A program made the position numbers and the translations under genes. From positions 3,782,001-3,846,000 of the forward strand of contig NZ_CP080767.1 in NCBI RefSeq assembly GCF_019602855.1: 64,000 nucleotides of DNA. The letters are read 5' to 3'. The notes below the pieces were generated by a model. That model searched no databases. It was given only the letters and a program-made list of their open reading frames with translations, and was not told the DNA's origin. Below are positions 1 through 8,158 of this stretch, piece after piece (within the stretch, counting starts at the first letter, position 1; every line of letters begins with the position of its first letter). This DNA comes from Cupriavidus pinatubonensis. Its GTDB lineage: Bacteria > Pseudomonadota > Gammaproteobacteria > Burkholderiales > Burkholderiaceae.

Positions 1-407
1 TGGCAATGCGCATGGTCATCGGGCTGCGCGAAGTCGGCGAGGATGGGGCAATCGGGCCGGTCGTCGCCGCTGCAGGCCTCGGCCAGCGCGCGCAGCGTAT
101 CGCGCATCGCGGCAAGTTCGGCAATCCGCTTTTCCAGGTCCGCCACATGCCGCAGCGTCATCGCCTTCACATCTGCGCTGGCGCGCCGGCGGTCATGCCA
201 CAGCGACAGCAGCCCGCGGATCTCCTCGAGCGAGAACCCGAGACTACGGGCGCGCCGCACGAAGCGCAAGGTATGCACGGCGCGCTCGTCGTAGCGGCGG
301 TAGCCGCCTTCGGTGCGCGGCGGCGCATCGACCAGGCCGATGGACTCGTAGTGCCGGATCATCTTCGCCGAAACGCCAGAGGCGTCCGCTGCCTCGCCGA
401 TATTCAT
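1..407 (-). CDS. cueR: CueR-type MerR copper-responsive activator, 3' end cut by window
   Basis: Copper(I)-sensing transcription activator of the MerR family. 135 codons are readable before the window edge. An N-terminal winged helix-turn-helix (MNIGEAADASGVSAKMIRHY, residues 1-20) is followed by a dimerisation helix and the metal loop CSGDDRPDC near residues 112-120. Two cysteines seven residues apart are the CueR signature for monovalent Cu/Ag/Au. The ATG at 407 overlaps the copA stop as ATGA, so the two are probably translationally coupled in one minus-strand transcript. It would act on the MerR-type promoters at 2895-2925 and 2980-3010, regulating itself as well. The only missing part is the extreme C-terminus. 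A HmrR-like relative is the main alternative name. Confidence 0.9.
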   Translation of the reverse strand, partial: MNIGEAADASGVSAKMIRHYESIGLVDAPPRTEGGYRRYDERAVHTLRFVRRARSLGFSLEEIRGLLSLWHDRRRASADVKAMTLRHVADLEKRIAELAAMRDTLRALAEACSGDDRPDCPILADFAQPDDHAHC

Positions 408-2863
408 GCCTTTGCTCCTGTTTCACCCGTCTCGCCACCCGGATGCCAGCGCCGCAGCAGCAACGCGTTGCTGACGACGCTCACGCTCGAGAACGCCATC
501 GCGGCCCCGGCGACCACCGGGTTCAGCAGCCCTGCCGCAGCCAGCGGAATGCCGACCACGTTGTAGAAGAACGCCCAGAACAGGTTCTGGCGAATCTTGC
601 GCACGGTGCGGTGTGACACGGCCAGCGCGTCGGCGACGAGCGCCGGATCCCCGCGCATCAGCGTGATCCCCGCTGCGTGCATGGCGACATCGGTACCAGT
701 GGACATCGCAATGCCGACATCGGCCGCGGCCAGCGCTGGCGCATCGTTGATGCCATCGCCGACCATGGCCACCACCGCGCCATCCTGGCCGAGCGCACGC
801 ACACGCGCCGCCTTGTCTTCGGGCAGTACCTCGGCCTGTACTTCATCGAGACCGAGCGCCTGGGCCACGCGTGCCGCGGCGCCCTTGTTGTCGCCGGTCA
901 GCATCACCGTGCGCACGCCGGCTGCGCGCAGCCGCGCAATGGCCGCGGGTGCGCCGGGCTTGATGGCATCGCCAAACGCCACCAGGCCAGTGACGCGTGG
1001 CGGCTGCGTTTCCACCAGCCACGACACCGTGCGACCCTCGTCGCGCAGGCGTTCCGCCGCCGCCTGCAGCGTACCCGCATCAGCGCCGAGCGCTTCGCGC
1101 AGCCGTTCGCTGCCGAGCTGCAGCGCTTGCCCGTCGACCACGCCGGCAATGCCGCGCCCCGGCAACGCCTGCACATCAGTGGCCGCGGGTGCGGTGATGC
1201 CGCGCGTTTGCGCCGCATTCAGCACCGCGCGCGCCAGCGGGTGCTCGCTTCCTGCCTGAAGTGCCGCCAGCCGCGCCAGCAGCCTGGCGCCGTCGGCATC
1301 CTCCGGGTCGGCGGCGTGCAGCGCCACCACTTCCGGCCGGCCCACGGTCAGCGTGCCGGTCTTGTCGAACGCCACCACGCTCACGCGATGGGCAATCTCG
1401 AGCGCCTCTGCATCCTTGATCAGAATGCCCGCGCGCGCACCGGCGCCGGTGCCGGCCATGATCGCGGTTGGCGTGGCGAGCCCCAGCGCGCACGGGCAGG
1501 CGATCACCAGCACTGCCACCGCATTGAGCAGTGCCGTTTCCCAGTCGCCCGCGAACAGGCCCCAGCCGAGCAGCGTCACCAGCGCAATGCCCAGCACCAC
1601 CGGCACGAACACCGCGCTGACCTGGTCGACCAGGCGCTGGATCGGTGCCTTGGCCGCCTGCGCATGCTCGACCATGCGGATGATGCGAGCAAGCACGGTC
1701 TCGGCGCCCACCGCGACAGTGCGCGCTACCAGCAGCCCTTCGAAATTGATGGCGCCGCCGGTGAGCTTGTCGCCGGGGCCCTTCGGTACGGGCACGCTTT
1801 CGCCGGTCAGCATCGATTCATCGGCATGGCTGCTGCCTTCGATCACCACGGCATCGACGGGGATACGCTCGCCCGGACGCACCACCACTTCGTCCCCCAC
1901 ACGCACCGATCCCAGCGGCACCGTCACTTCCTGGCCGTCGCGGCGCACGCGAGCGGTGTCGGGTCGCAGCGCGGCGAGCGCGCGGATGGCATCGGCGGTC
2001 TGGCGCTTGGCCCGCGTCTCCAGCCATTTGCCCAGCCGCACGAGCGTGATGACCACCGCGGCGCTTTCGAAGTAGAGATGCGGCATGCCGTCCGGCATGC
2101 GCCACATCAGCCACAGGGACAGGCCATAGGCAGCGCTCGTGCCCAGCGCCACCAGCAGGTCCATATTGCCGGCGCGGGCGCGCACTGCCTTCCAGCCGGC
2201 CTTGTAGAAGCGCCAGCCAAACACGAACTGCACCGGCGTGGCAAGCAGCCACTGCACCGAGCCCGGCAGCATCCAGTGCATGCCGAACCATTCGAGCACC
2301 ATCGGTGCGACCAGCGGCACGGAAAGCGCCGCCGAGAAGATCACCGGCCATGGACCGGTCCAGAAGTCGCGTGCGGCATCGCCCGGCGCAGCCGATGGCA
2401 GCGTTTCGGTGACCGGGATTGCACCGTAGCCCGCGCGCGCGACCGCGGCGGCGAGCGAATCGGCATCGGCGGCGCCGCGCAGCAGGGTCACGCTCGCGCG
2501 TTCGGTAGCAAGGTTGACCTGGGCATCAAGCACACCTGGCACGGCGCGCAGCGCGCGTTCGACACGGCCCACGCAGGAAGCGCAGGTCATGTCTGCGATA
2601 TTGAGTTCTACCGTCTCGCGTGGCACTTCATAGCCGGCATCCGCCACGGCCTTGGCTGCGGCCGGCAGCACGGCGCCGCTGTCCGCATGGAGCGTGGCCT
2701 GCTCGGTGGCAAGGTTCACGGCCACGTCCTGCACGCCGGGCACCTTGGCCAGCGCATTCTCGACACGCCGCACGCACGACGCGCAGGTCATGCCGTCGAT
2801 CGGCAGCCGCCACTCCGGCGCCTGGCTGCCCGTCAAGGTGGGGGAAAGGCTGGCATTCGACAT
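404..2863 (-). CDS. copA: Cu(I)-exporting P1B-type ATPase CopA
   Basis: Inner-membrane ATPase that pumps cytoplasmic Cu(I) outward. The 819 residues hold two N-terminal HMA domains with MTCASC motifs (Cys27/Cys30 and Cys94/Cys97). Membrane helices follow, with TGES at 353-356 in the actuator domain and the transport motif CPC at 456-458. The phosphorylated Asp is D500 in DKTGTLT, SEHP with His541 is the P1B signature, and GDGIND lies near the end of the P domain. Length and domain order match full-size two-HMA CopA. It is read first in a copA-cueR operon from the promoter at 2895-2925. Ag(I) export is also likely, since family members rarely separate the two ions. Confidence 0.97.
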   Translation of the reverse strand: MSNASLSPTLTGSQAPEWRLPIDGMTCASCVRRVENALAKVPGVQDVAVNLATEQATLHADSGAVLPAAAKAVADAGYEVPRETVELNIADMTCASCVGRVERALRAVPGVLDAQVNLATERASVTLLRGAADADSLAAAVARAGYGAIPVTETLPSAAPGDAARDFWTGPWPVIFSAALSVPLVAPMVLEWFGMHWMLPGSVQWLLATPVQFVFGWRFYKAGWKAVRARAGNMDLLVALGTSAAYGLSLWLMWRMPDGMPHLYFESAAVVITLVRLGKWLETRAKRQTADAIRALAALRPDTARVRRDGQEVTVPLGSVRVGDEVVVRPGERIPVDAVVIEGSSHADESMLTGESVPVPKGPGDKLTGGAINFEGLLVARTVAVGAETVLARIIRMVEHAQAAKAPIQRLVDQVSAVFVPVVLGIALVTLLGWGLFAGDWETALLNAVAVLVIACPCALGLATPTAIMAGTGAGARAGILIKDAEALEIAHRVSVVAFDKTGTLTVGRPEVVALHAADPEDADGARLLARLAALQAGSEHPLARAVLNAAQTRGITAPAATDVQALPGRGIAGVVDGQALQLGSERLREALGADAGTLQAAAERLRDEGRTVSWLVETQPPRVTGLVAFGDAIKPGAPAAIARLRAAGVRTVMLTGDNKGAAARVAQALGLDEVQAEVLPEDKAARVRALGQDGAVVAMVGDGINDAPALAAADVGIAMSTGTDVAMHAAGITLMRGDPALVADALAVSHRTVRKIRQNLFWAFFYNVVGIPLAAAGLLNPVVAGAAMAFSSVSVVSNALLLRRWHPGGETGETGAKA

Positions 2864-2894
2864 TGATGGACTCGTCCTCGGTTTCGGTTACTGC

Positions 2895-2925
2895 ATGATG
2901 GACCTTACCATCATAGGAAGGTCAA
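2895..2925 (-). promoter_or_regulatory. CueR-type promoter for copA-cueR
   Basis: Read on the minus strand there is a -35 TTGACC (2920-2925), a 19-bp spacer (2901-2919) and a -10 CATCAT (2895-2900). The spacer carries the imperfect dyad ACCTTCC/GGTAAGGT. An over-long 19-bp spacer containing the palindrome is the hallmark of MerR-family promoters, where the activator untwists the DNA. It lies about 30 bp upstream of the copA start. Confidence 0.85.
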
Positions 2926-2979
2926 TGACGATTCGAGTGTCGCATGATGCGCTTTTCGATATTCATTGGAGGTTTGTGC

Positions 2980-3010
2980 TTGCGCTTCCCACCATGGGAA
3001 GGTTCACACT
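2980..3010 (+). promoter_or_regulatory. CueR-type promoter for copZ
   Basis: TTGCGC (2980-2985), a 19-bp spacer and CACACT (3005-3010). The spacer contains the inverted repeat CTTCCC-accat-GGGAAG (2985-3001). It has the same MerR-type geometry as the copA promoter and faces the other way, 55 bp upstream of copZ. One regulator could therefore fire both transcripts. Confidence 0.8.
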
Positions 3011-3064
3011 ACGTCCGTCGCGGCGATCGTGCCGCCAGTCCATCTCAATCAGGAGGTCCCAGCC

Positions 3065-3265
3065 ATGATCCAGTTCCAGGTCGAAGGCATGTCCTGCAAC
3101 CACTGCGTGGGCGCCATTACGCGCGCCGTGCAGGGCGTTGATCCCGCCGCACGCGTGAATGCCGATGTACCGGCCCAGTCGGTCAAGGTGGAAAGCGGCG
3201 CGGATGTGCAAGCGCTGCGCGCAGCCATCGAAGAGGCCGGGTACCCGGTGAAGTCGGCGGCGTAA
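3065..3265 (+). CDS. copZ: Copper chaperone CopZ (single HMA domain)
   Basis: Small cytosolic metallochaperone of 66 residues that passes Cu(I) to CopA. The motif GMSCNHC, with both binding cysteines, starts at residue 8. The rest is a complete ferredoxin-like HMA domain ending GYPVKSAA. The ATG at 3065 is chosen because it follows a strong AGGAGG (3051-3056); longer readings from upstream ATGs have no such site and would cross the promoter. It is divergent from copA-cueR and followed by a strong terminator. CopZ usually has this size, and no residue is missing. Confidence 0.93.
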   Translation: MIQFQVEGMSCNHCVGAITRAVQGVDPAARVNADVPAQSVKVESGADVQALRAAIEEAGYPVKSAA

Positions 3266-3297
3266 AGCGCGCTGCAACCTGCCAGTGAAGCAAAGAA

Positions 3298-3325
3298 AAC
3301 GGGGCGCACAAGGCGCCCCGTTCTT
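3298..3325. terminator. Bidirectional intrinsic terminator between copZ and ompW
   Basis: Perfect 7-bp stem GGGGCGC-acaag-GCGCCCC (3301-3319), flanked by AAAAC on the left and GTTCTTCGTTC on the right. It can serve copZ on the plus strand and the convergent ompW on the minus strand. Confidence 0.8.
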
Positions 3326-3351
3326 CGTTCCTGGATACGTCCTGACGGAAA

Positions 3352-4077
3352 TCAGAACTTGTAGCCCACGCTCAGGAAAGTCACCACCGGATCGATCTTG
3401 ATCTTGGTGTGCGACACGATCGTCACCCCGTTCGCCTGGGTGGTGAGGGTGGCACGGGTAGACAAGGGCAGGTAGGAAACCGACAGGCCCACGAACCAGT
3501 TGTCAGTGATGGCGTAGCTCGCGCCCACGTTGAACACCGGGTTCCACGAGCTTTCCGCATTGGCGGTCATCTTGGCGCCGGGAATACCGAAGGCGTGGTT
3601 GACGAAGTCCTGGTTGGTGATGGTTTCGTCCGTGAACCAGGTGTAGTTCACCCCCAGGCCGACATAGGGTCGAAATTTCGTCTTGGCATCGAAGAAGTGG
3701 TACTTCACCACCACCGCCGGGCTCCACTGCCTGACCGAGCCCAGCTTGCCATATTGGCCATAGTCGCCGGTGCCCTTGACGTCATGCTTGGGCGGAATGC
3801 CTGCGACCAGTTCGGCCGAGATGTTGTCCGTGAAGTAATGCTCGAAGGCGATACCCAGCGTATCGGCACTCTCGATACTGGCGCCCGTGTTTGCCCGGGT
3901 CATATTGACCGGACGGCCATTGATGCTGTCCACCGTCAGCGGATCGGCCGAGCTGTTCGGCATCACGCGGAACCAGCCCAGGCTCACGATATTGCTGCCC
4001 GCGGATTGCGCCTGTGCCGTACCTGCCAGCGCCATGACAGCGCCTGCCGCCAGCATCTTCTTATAGTTCGATTTCAT
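3352..4077 (-). CDS. ompW: OmpW-family outer-membrane beta-barrel protein
   Basis: Predicted 241-residue outer-membrane porin of the eight-stranded OmpW family, which carries small hydrophobic molecules. The start at 4077 (MKSNYKKMLAAG) is preferred over upstream in-frame Met codons because it begins a normal signal peptide cut near AQAQ and has GAGG just upstream. The mature part has alternating barrel strands, and the C-terminus VTFLSVGYKF ends in the Phe that the BAM machinery recognises. No partner gene is evident. It converges on copZ and shares its terminator. The substrate is unknown. Confidence 0.9.
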   Translation of the reverse strand: MKSNYKKMLAAGAVMALAGTAQAQSAGSNIVSLGWFRVMPNSSADPLTVDSINGRPVNMTRANTGASIESADTLGIAFEHYFTDNISAELVAGIPPKHDVKGTGDYGQYGKLGSVRQWSPAVVVKYHFFDAKTKFRPYVGLGVNYTWFTDETITNQDFVNHAFGIPGAKMTANAESSWNPVFNVGASYAITDNWFVGLSVSYLPLSTRATLTTQANGVTIVSHTKIKIDPVVTFLSVGYKF

Positions 4078-4353
4078 AGTCCTCATACTCCTCATTCGGG
4101 TTGCTGCCGGAGGCATTATCCGGCCTGCAGCAGCGGGACTGTTTCATCGACGACACTGATTCGTAGAAGGACTCCCCTAAAGGAAGGGTTAACCATTAAG
4201 AAAATCGCATCGAGGCTGACCTTGGCCTCCGGTACCGCAGCATCCGCGCAACGCTTTTGCGGTGTCGCGCGAAAAACCCTCGAATATACGTGGTTTTACG
4301 AGGGCGGCGGCTGGTTCTCCATCGGGCCGCCACCCCTGAGCACCGCTGTTGCG

Positions 4354-6315
4354 TCAGGGCGTCACGATGGCGAAGTTGGTGTCGAACTTGTCCATCAGCC
4401 CCACCCACGTGCGCAGCGCGCCGGCATCGCCGTCGACACGCGCGCGTCCGGCTTGCACCTCGGCCGACAGCGTGGTCTGGCCGGCAAGCACCCCCATCAG
4501 CGCCATGCGAGGGATGCTCAGCGTCACCTGCGGGTTCTGGTGCTGGGCATCGGCCTTGTACCGGAACACGCCGTTATCCACAGTCAGTGCGTAGCGCTTG
4601 GCCGTATCGGGCTGGACCCAGTTGATGGCGAGCTTCTGGCCCGCCGCGCGCTCGCCATTCAGGCGGATCGCCAGGTAATCCAGCAGCATGGTGTCGGTCA
4701 TGGCATTCAGCACATCGGGGCTGGAGGTGCGCGCGCCTGAATCCTTCGATAGGCCATTGCGCAGTTCCTGCGCACCGCTCAGGAAAGCGCTGCGCCACGT
4801 GGCCGATTCGGTCTGGTAGCCAAGCTGCTCGAGCGCGTCCGCTTCGAGATTGCGCGCCACCTGGTTGGACGGGTCGGCAAACACGACCTGCTTCATGACC
4901 TCGGCCACCCAGCGGTACTCGCCACGCGCAAATGAAGCCCTCGCCTGTTCGATCACCTTGTCGGCCCCGCCCATGAACTGAACATAGTGCCGGGCCGATT
5001 CTTCGGGCGGAAGCGGATAGAGGTTGGCCGGATTGGCGTCATACCAGCCGAGGTAGCGCTGGTAGACCGCCTTGGCGTTGTGGTTCACCGTGCCGTAGTA
5101 GTCACGCAGGTCCCACTGGCTCGCCAGCGACGGTGGCAGCTTCACGCGCTCGCCGATCTCGGCCGGCGTGAAGCCCTGGTTGGCCAGGCGTAGCGACTGG
5201 TCGTGGATGTACTTGTAGCCATCACGCTGGTTGCCCAGGTACGTCACGATGTTCTGCTGGCCCCACTTCGGCCAGTGGTGCTGCGCGAACAGGACCTCGG
5301 TACGGCCGCCGAAGCGGTCGATGGTCTCGTCCAGCGCGCGCCACCACTGGTTGGCGTCGCGCACCTGTGCGCCGCGGATGGTGTACAGGTTATGCATGTT
5401 GTGGGTAGCGTCCTCGGCCGCGCACAGCGCCTTCCACTGCGGGAAGTACATCAGCATCTCGGCCGGCGCCTCGGTGCCGGGCGCCATCAGGAACTCGATC
5501 TGCACGCCGTCGATCGTGCGCGTCTCTCCGGTCTTCGCGATCAGGTCGGTCGGCGCGATCAGCGTGATGGTGCCGCGGGACACCGCTTTGCCCAGTCCCG
5601 AGTCGACATGGCCGTTGGCCGCCCTCGGCAGGTTGACACCGTACATGTACTGCGCGCGGCGCCCCATTGCATTGCCCGCGAAGACGTTCTCGCTGACTGC
5701 CTCCTCCATGAAACCTTCAGGTGCCAGCACCTTCACGCGGCCAGCCTTCACCTCCTCGTCGGTGGTCACGCCCTTCACGCCCCCGAAGTGGTCACCATGG
5801 CTATGGGTGTAGATCACTGCCGCCACGGGCTTCTTCGGTCGATGCTTGTAGTAAAGATCCAGCGCCGCGTGCGCCGTTTCCTTCGAGGTAAGCGGGTCGA
5901 TGATGATCAGCCCGGTATCGCCCTCGATGATCGTCATGTTCGAGATGTCGAGTCCGCGCACCTGGTAAATGCGGTCAGTGACCCGGAACAAGCCGTTGTT
6001 CATGTTGAGCTGGGCCTGACGCCACAGGCTCGGGTTGACCGTGTCCGGTGCTCTGGCATCGCGCAGAAATGCGTACGTATCAAGCGACCAGACCACGCGC
6101 CCCTGCGCATCGCGGATTTCGTTGCTGTCCAGCGTACCGAGGAAGCCGCGCTGCGCATCCTCGAAATCCTGCCGGTTGGCAAACGGCAACTGCTGCAGGA
6201 CCGCGGCGTTGGCCTTTGCTGTGGCAGCCGTCGCCGCCTTCGGACTTTCGGCCGCGTGTACCGGCCCCAACAGGCACATGGCAGCAGCAGCGAGCGCTGC
6301 GTATCGATAAATCAT
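4354..6315 (-). CDS. Secreted linear alkylsulfatase (metallo-beta-lactamase fold, SdsA1-like)
   Basis: Hydrolyses primary alkyl sulfates such as SDS to an alcohol and sulfate. The 653 residues start at 6315 after AAGGAG and begin with a signal peptide (MIYRYAALAAAAMCLLGPVHA), so it acts in the periplasm or outside the cell. The binuclear zinc motif HSHGDH is at residues 171-176. The segment AAEDATHNMHN holds further likely metal ligands. A helical dimerisation domain and a C-terminal SCP2-like domain follow, as in Pseudomonas SdsA1. A TetR regulator is divergent, and a near-perfect palindrome lies between them at 6405-6428. Chain-length preference cannot be read from the sequence. Confidence 0.92.
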   Translation of the reverse strand: MIYRYAALAAAAMCLLGPVHAAESPKAATAATAKANAAVLQQLPFANRQDFEDAQRGFLGTLDSNEIRDAQGRVVWSLDTYAFLRDARAPDTVNPSLWRQAQLNMNNGLFRVTDRIYQVRGLDISNMTIIEGDTGLIIIDPLTSKETAHAALDLYYKHRPKKPVAAVIYTHSHGDHFGGVKGVTTDEEVKAGRVKVLAPEGFMEEAVSENVFAGNAMGRRAQYMYGVNLPRAANGHVDSGLGKAVSRGTITLIAPTDLIAKTGETRTIDGVQIEFLMAPGTEAPAEMLMYFPQWKALCAAEDATHNMHNLYTIRGAQVRDANQWWRALDETIDRFGGRTEVLFAQHHWPKWGQQNIVTYLGNQRDGYKYIHDQSLRLANQGFTPAEIGERVKLPPSLASQWDLRDYYGTVNHNAKAVYQRYLGWYDANPANLYPLPPEESARHYVQFMGGADKVIEQARASFARGEYRWVAEVMKQVVFADPSNQVARNLEADALEQLGYQTESATWRSAFLSGAQELRNGLSKDSGARTSSPDVLNAMTDTMLLDYLAIRLNGERAAGQKLAINWVQPDTAKRYALTVDNGVFRYKADAQHQNPQVTLSIPRMALMGVLAGQTTLSAEVQAGRARVDGDAGALRTWVGLMDKFDTNFAIVTP

Positions 6316-6404
6316 TCGGTTCTCCTTGAGACATGGGCTCAGTGCGAGCCTGCTCACGCAACAAGGCGGCAAAACGGAAAGTTGCCGCCCACCAGCGGGG
6401 GCGC

Positions 6405-6428
6405 ATTGTGCTGAACGTTCAGTACAAT
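6405..6428. promoter_or_regulatory. Near-perfect 24-bp palindrome, probable TetR operator
   Basis: The half-site ATTGTGCTGAAC (6405-6416) is answered by GTTCAGTACAAT (6417-6428). Only one base pair breaks symmetry. It lies 90 bp upstream of the alkylsulfatase start and 103 bp upstream of the TetR start. That is where a repressor of one or both divergent genes would bind. Confidence 0.8.
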
Positions 6429-6530
6429 CCCGAAGTTTGGTTCGAATCGCGTCACACTGTCAAATGCCGAGCGGCTGTGTTTTGCGCCGCCGAGCCTGTT
6501 AGTGATTCAAACGACATATTTGGTCCCCTC

Positions 6531-7145
6531 ATGCCCGTGTCCTCTCTCTCGCCGCACGCCAATCCGAAAAACCGCCGTGGCCTCGAGACCCGCCAGCGCG
6601 TGCTGGAGGTCACGCGCGACCTGATACGCGCACATGGCTACGCCGACGTCACGCTCGACCAGATTTCTGCGAGCGCCGGCGTGGCCAAGAGCAGTCTGCT
6701 ATGGCATTTCGGCAGCAAGGAGATGTTGCTGGCAGAGGCGGCCACCAGCCTGTTCCAGCAAATCGCCCAAGAGATAGAACCGGACGTGCGTGCCGGCGAA
6801 ACGCCTCAGCGGCGGCTGGACCGCGTCTTCAATCAGGTCGCGCAGGCTTTCACCGCCAACCCCGAAGCCAAGGGTGTGGTGCTCGGCATGCTGTTCTCGG
6901 GCAGCGTGCCGGCCAGCGTGCGCGCCGAGATCCGGCGCGGCTGGGACAGTCATGTGCGGCAGCTTGTCGACGCGTTCTCGCAACCGCATCGTCCGATGCC
7001 AGCCGCGATGGCACGGCTGATGCTGGCCACGTTCCATGGCTGCTACTGCCACTGGTATGCCGGCGGTTGCAGCGAATCGGTTGCCGAGTACCTGGAGCCC
7101 GCGCGCGAGCTGTTTCGTGCCTGGCTCGGGGCGGACGCAGGCTAG
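6531..7145 (+). CDS. TetR-family transcriptional regulator
   Basis: 204-residue repressor-type regulator. Residues 18-65 form the TetR DNA-binding domain, with ETRQRVLEVTRDLIRAHG then the recognition part AGVAKSSLLWHFGSKEMLL. The rest is a helical ligand domain with no recognisable pocket signature. The ATG at 6531 is chosen because longer readings extend through the operator. It is divergent from the alkylsulfatase and most likely controls it, perhaps lifting repression when alkyl sulfate or the derived fatty alcohol is present. Its stop overlaps the convergent cyclodeaminase stop by 3 bases. Effector and targets are inferred from position only. Confidence 0.9.
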   Translation: MPVSSLSPHANPKNRRGLETRQRVLEVTRDLIRAHGYADVTLDQISASAGVAKSSLLWHFGSKEMLLAEAATSLFQQIAQEIEPDVRAGETPQRRLDRVFNQVAQAFTANPEAKGVVLGMLFSGSVPASVRAEIRRGWDSHVRQLVDAFSQPHRPMPAAMARLMLATFHGCYCHWYAGGCSESVAEYLEPARELFRAWLGADAG

Positions 7146-8098
7146 TCCGGGCGGCTGGCCAGCACGCAGGCCGCCAGGTCCCACAGCGCGTAGCCGACGC
7201 TCTTGAACACGAGCGGGCTGCTGCGGCGGGCGCGGATGGCATCCGCCTGCAGGATCGCTGTTTCGAACGGCTGCACGGTCGACCAGTCGATGCCCGCCTG
7301 CAACAAGTCACCAGCCTCTTCCTCGATGCCGAACAGCGTATCGGCGAGCAGGCGCCCGCTGGCCGACGCCGCATGGCACAGCGCTGGCGGCAGTTCGCAC
7401 ATGTCCGGACGGAACGCGCCGACCGCGGCAATGAAGTGGTGCTCTTGCCACAGACCGCTATCGATGTCGGGCAGTACCGGACTGAGGCTCGACGTGACGG
7501 TCACCACCATCGACACGCGCGGCAGCACGGATGCAACATCATCGGTCACCTCCGCCGTCACGCCGAGCGAGCCAGCGTGCGCGGCCAGCGCTTCGGCCTT
7601 GTCGCGCGTGCGCGAATGCAGCCACACGCGACGTACCGGCAATCCAGCGATGAAGGCTTCCAGATGGGTCATCGCTTGAACGCCGGCACCGATGATCAGC
7701 AGTTCGCCGTCCGGCTGCGCCGCAAAGCGCTGCGCCGCCAGCAACGACACAGCGGCGGTGCGTCGACCGGTGACGGTGGGACCATCCAGCATTGCGAGGC
7801 GCTCGCCCGTATGCGCGTCAGCGACCACGACCTCGCCGAGGATATTCGGCAGCCCGCGACGCGGATTATCGGGATGCACCGTGATGTTCTTGGTCATCAC
7901 CAGCCGCCGGTTGCGCGCCGGCATCACCAGCAGCGTGCCCGCCCCGCCCTGCGCGTCGCCGACCGGCAGCGCGATACGCGGCGGCGCCATGGCGGTGCCA
8001 TCGCGCAACTCGCCCAGCATGTCGGCGATCGCCCCGGCGAGTTCGGGATAAGGCAGGCGCGCCGCCGTGCTGGCGGCATCGAGGGGAATCAGGGCCAT
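7142..8098 (-). CDS. Ornithine cyclodeaminase / mu-crystallin family protein
   Basis: 318-residue NAD(P)-dependent enzyme of the OCD/mu-crystallin family, whose members make proline from ornithine or reduce cyclic imino acids. An N-terminal substrate domain contains MVMPARNRRLVMTKNITVHP-like sequence. It is followed by a Rossmann domain with the nucleotide loop GAGVQAM and VWLHSRTRDKAEAL. The start at 8098 (MALIPLD) has GGAG upstream; a 12-codon longer reading has none. It is convergent with the TetR gene. The family is functionally mixed, so the true substrate (ornithine, alanine, a pyrroline carboxylate) is open. Confidence 0.85.
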   Translation of the reverse strand: MALIPLDAASTAARLPYPELAGAIADMLGELRDGTAMAPPRIALPVGDAQGGAGTLLVMPARNRRLVMTKNITVHPDNPRRGLPNILGEVVVADAHTGERLAMLDGPTVTGRRTAAVSLLAAQRFAAQPDGELLIIGAGVQAMTHLEAFIAGLPVRRVWLHSRTRDKAEALAAHAGSLGVTAEVTDDVASVLPRVSMVVTVTSSLSPVLPDIDSGLWQEHHFIAAVGAFRPDMCELPPALCHAASASGRLLADTLFGIEEEAGDLLQAGIDWSTVQPFETAILQADAIRARRSSPLVFKSVGYALWDLAACVLASRPD

Positions 8099-8158
8099 GC
8101 GGACACTCCGGCAGGTCGGTTCAGGACCCGCCATTATGCGGCAGGCCCTGCACCCGAA

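Noticed and set aside
677..2866. 729-codon open frame antisense to copA
   Set aside because: Shadow of a GC-rich gene: third-position GC removes stops on the other strand. The copA frame has full motifs.
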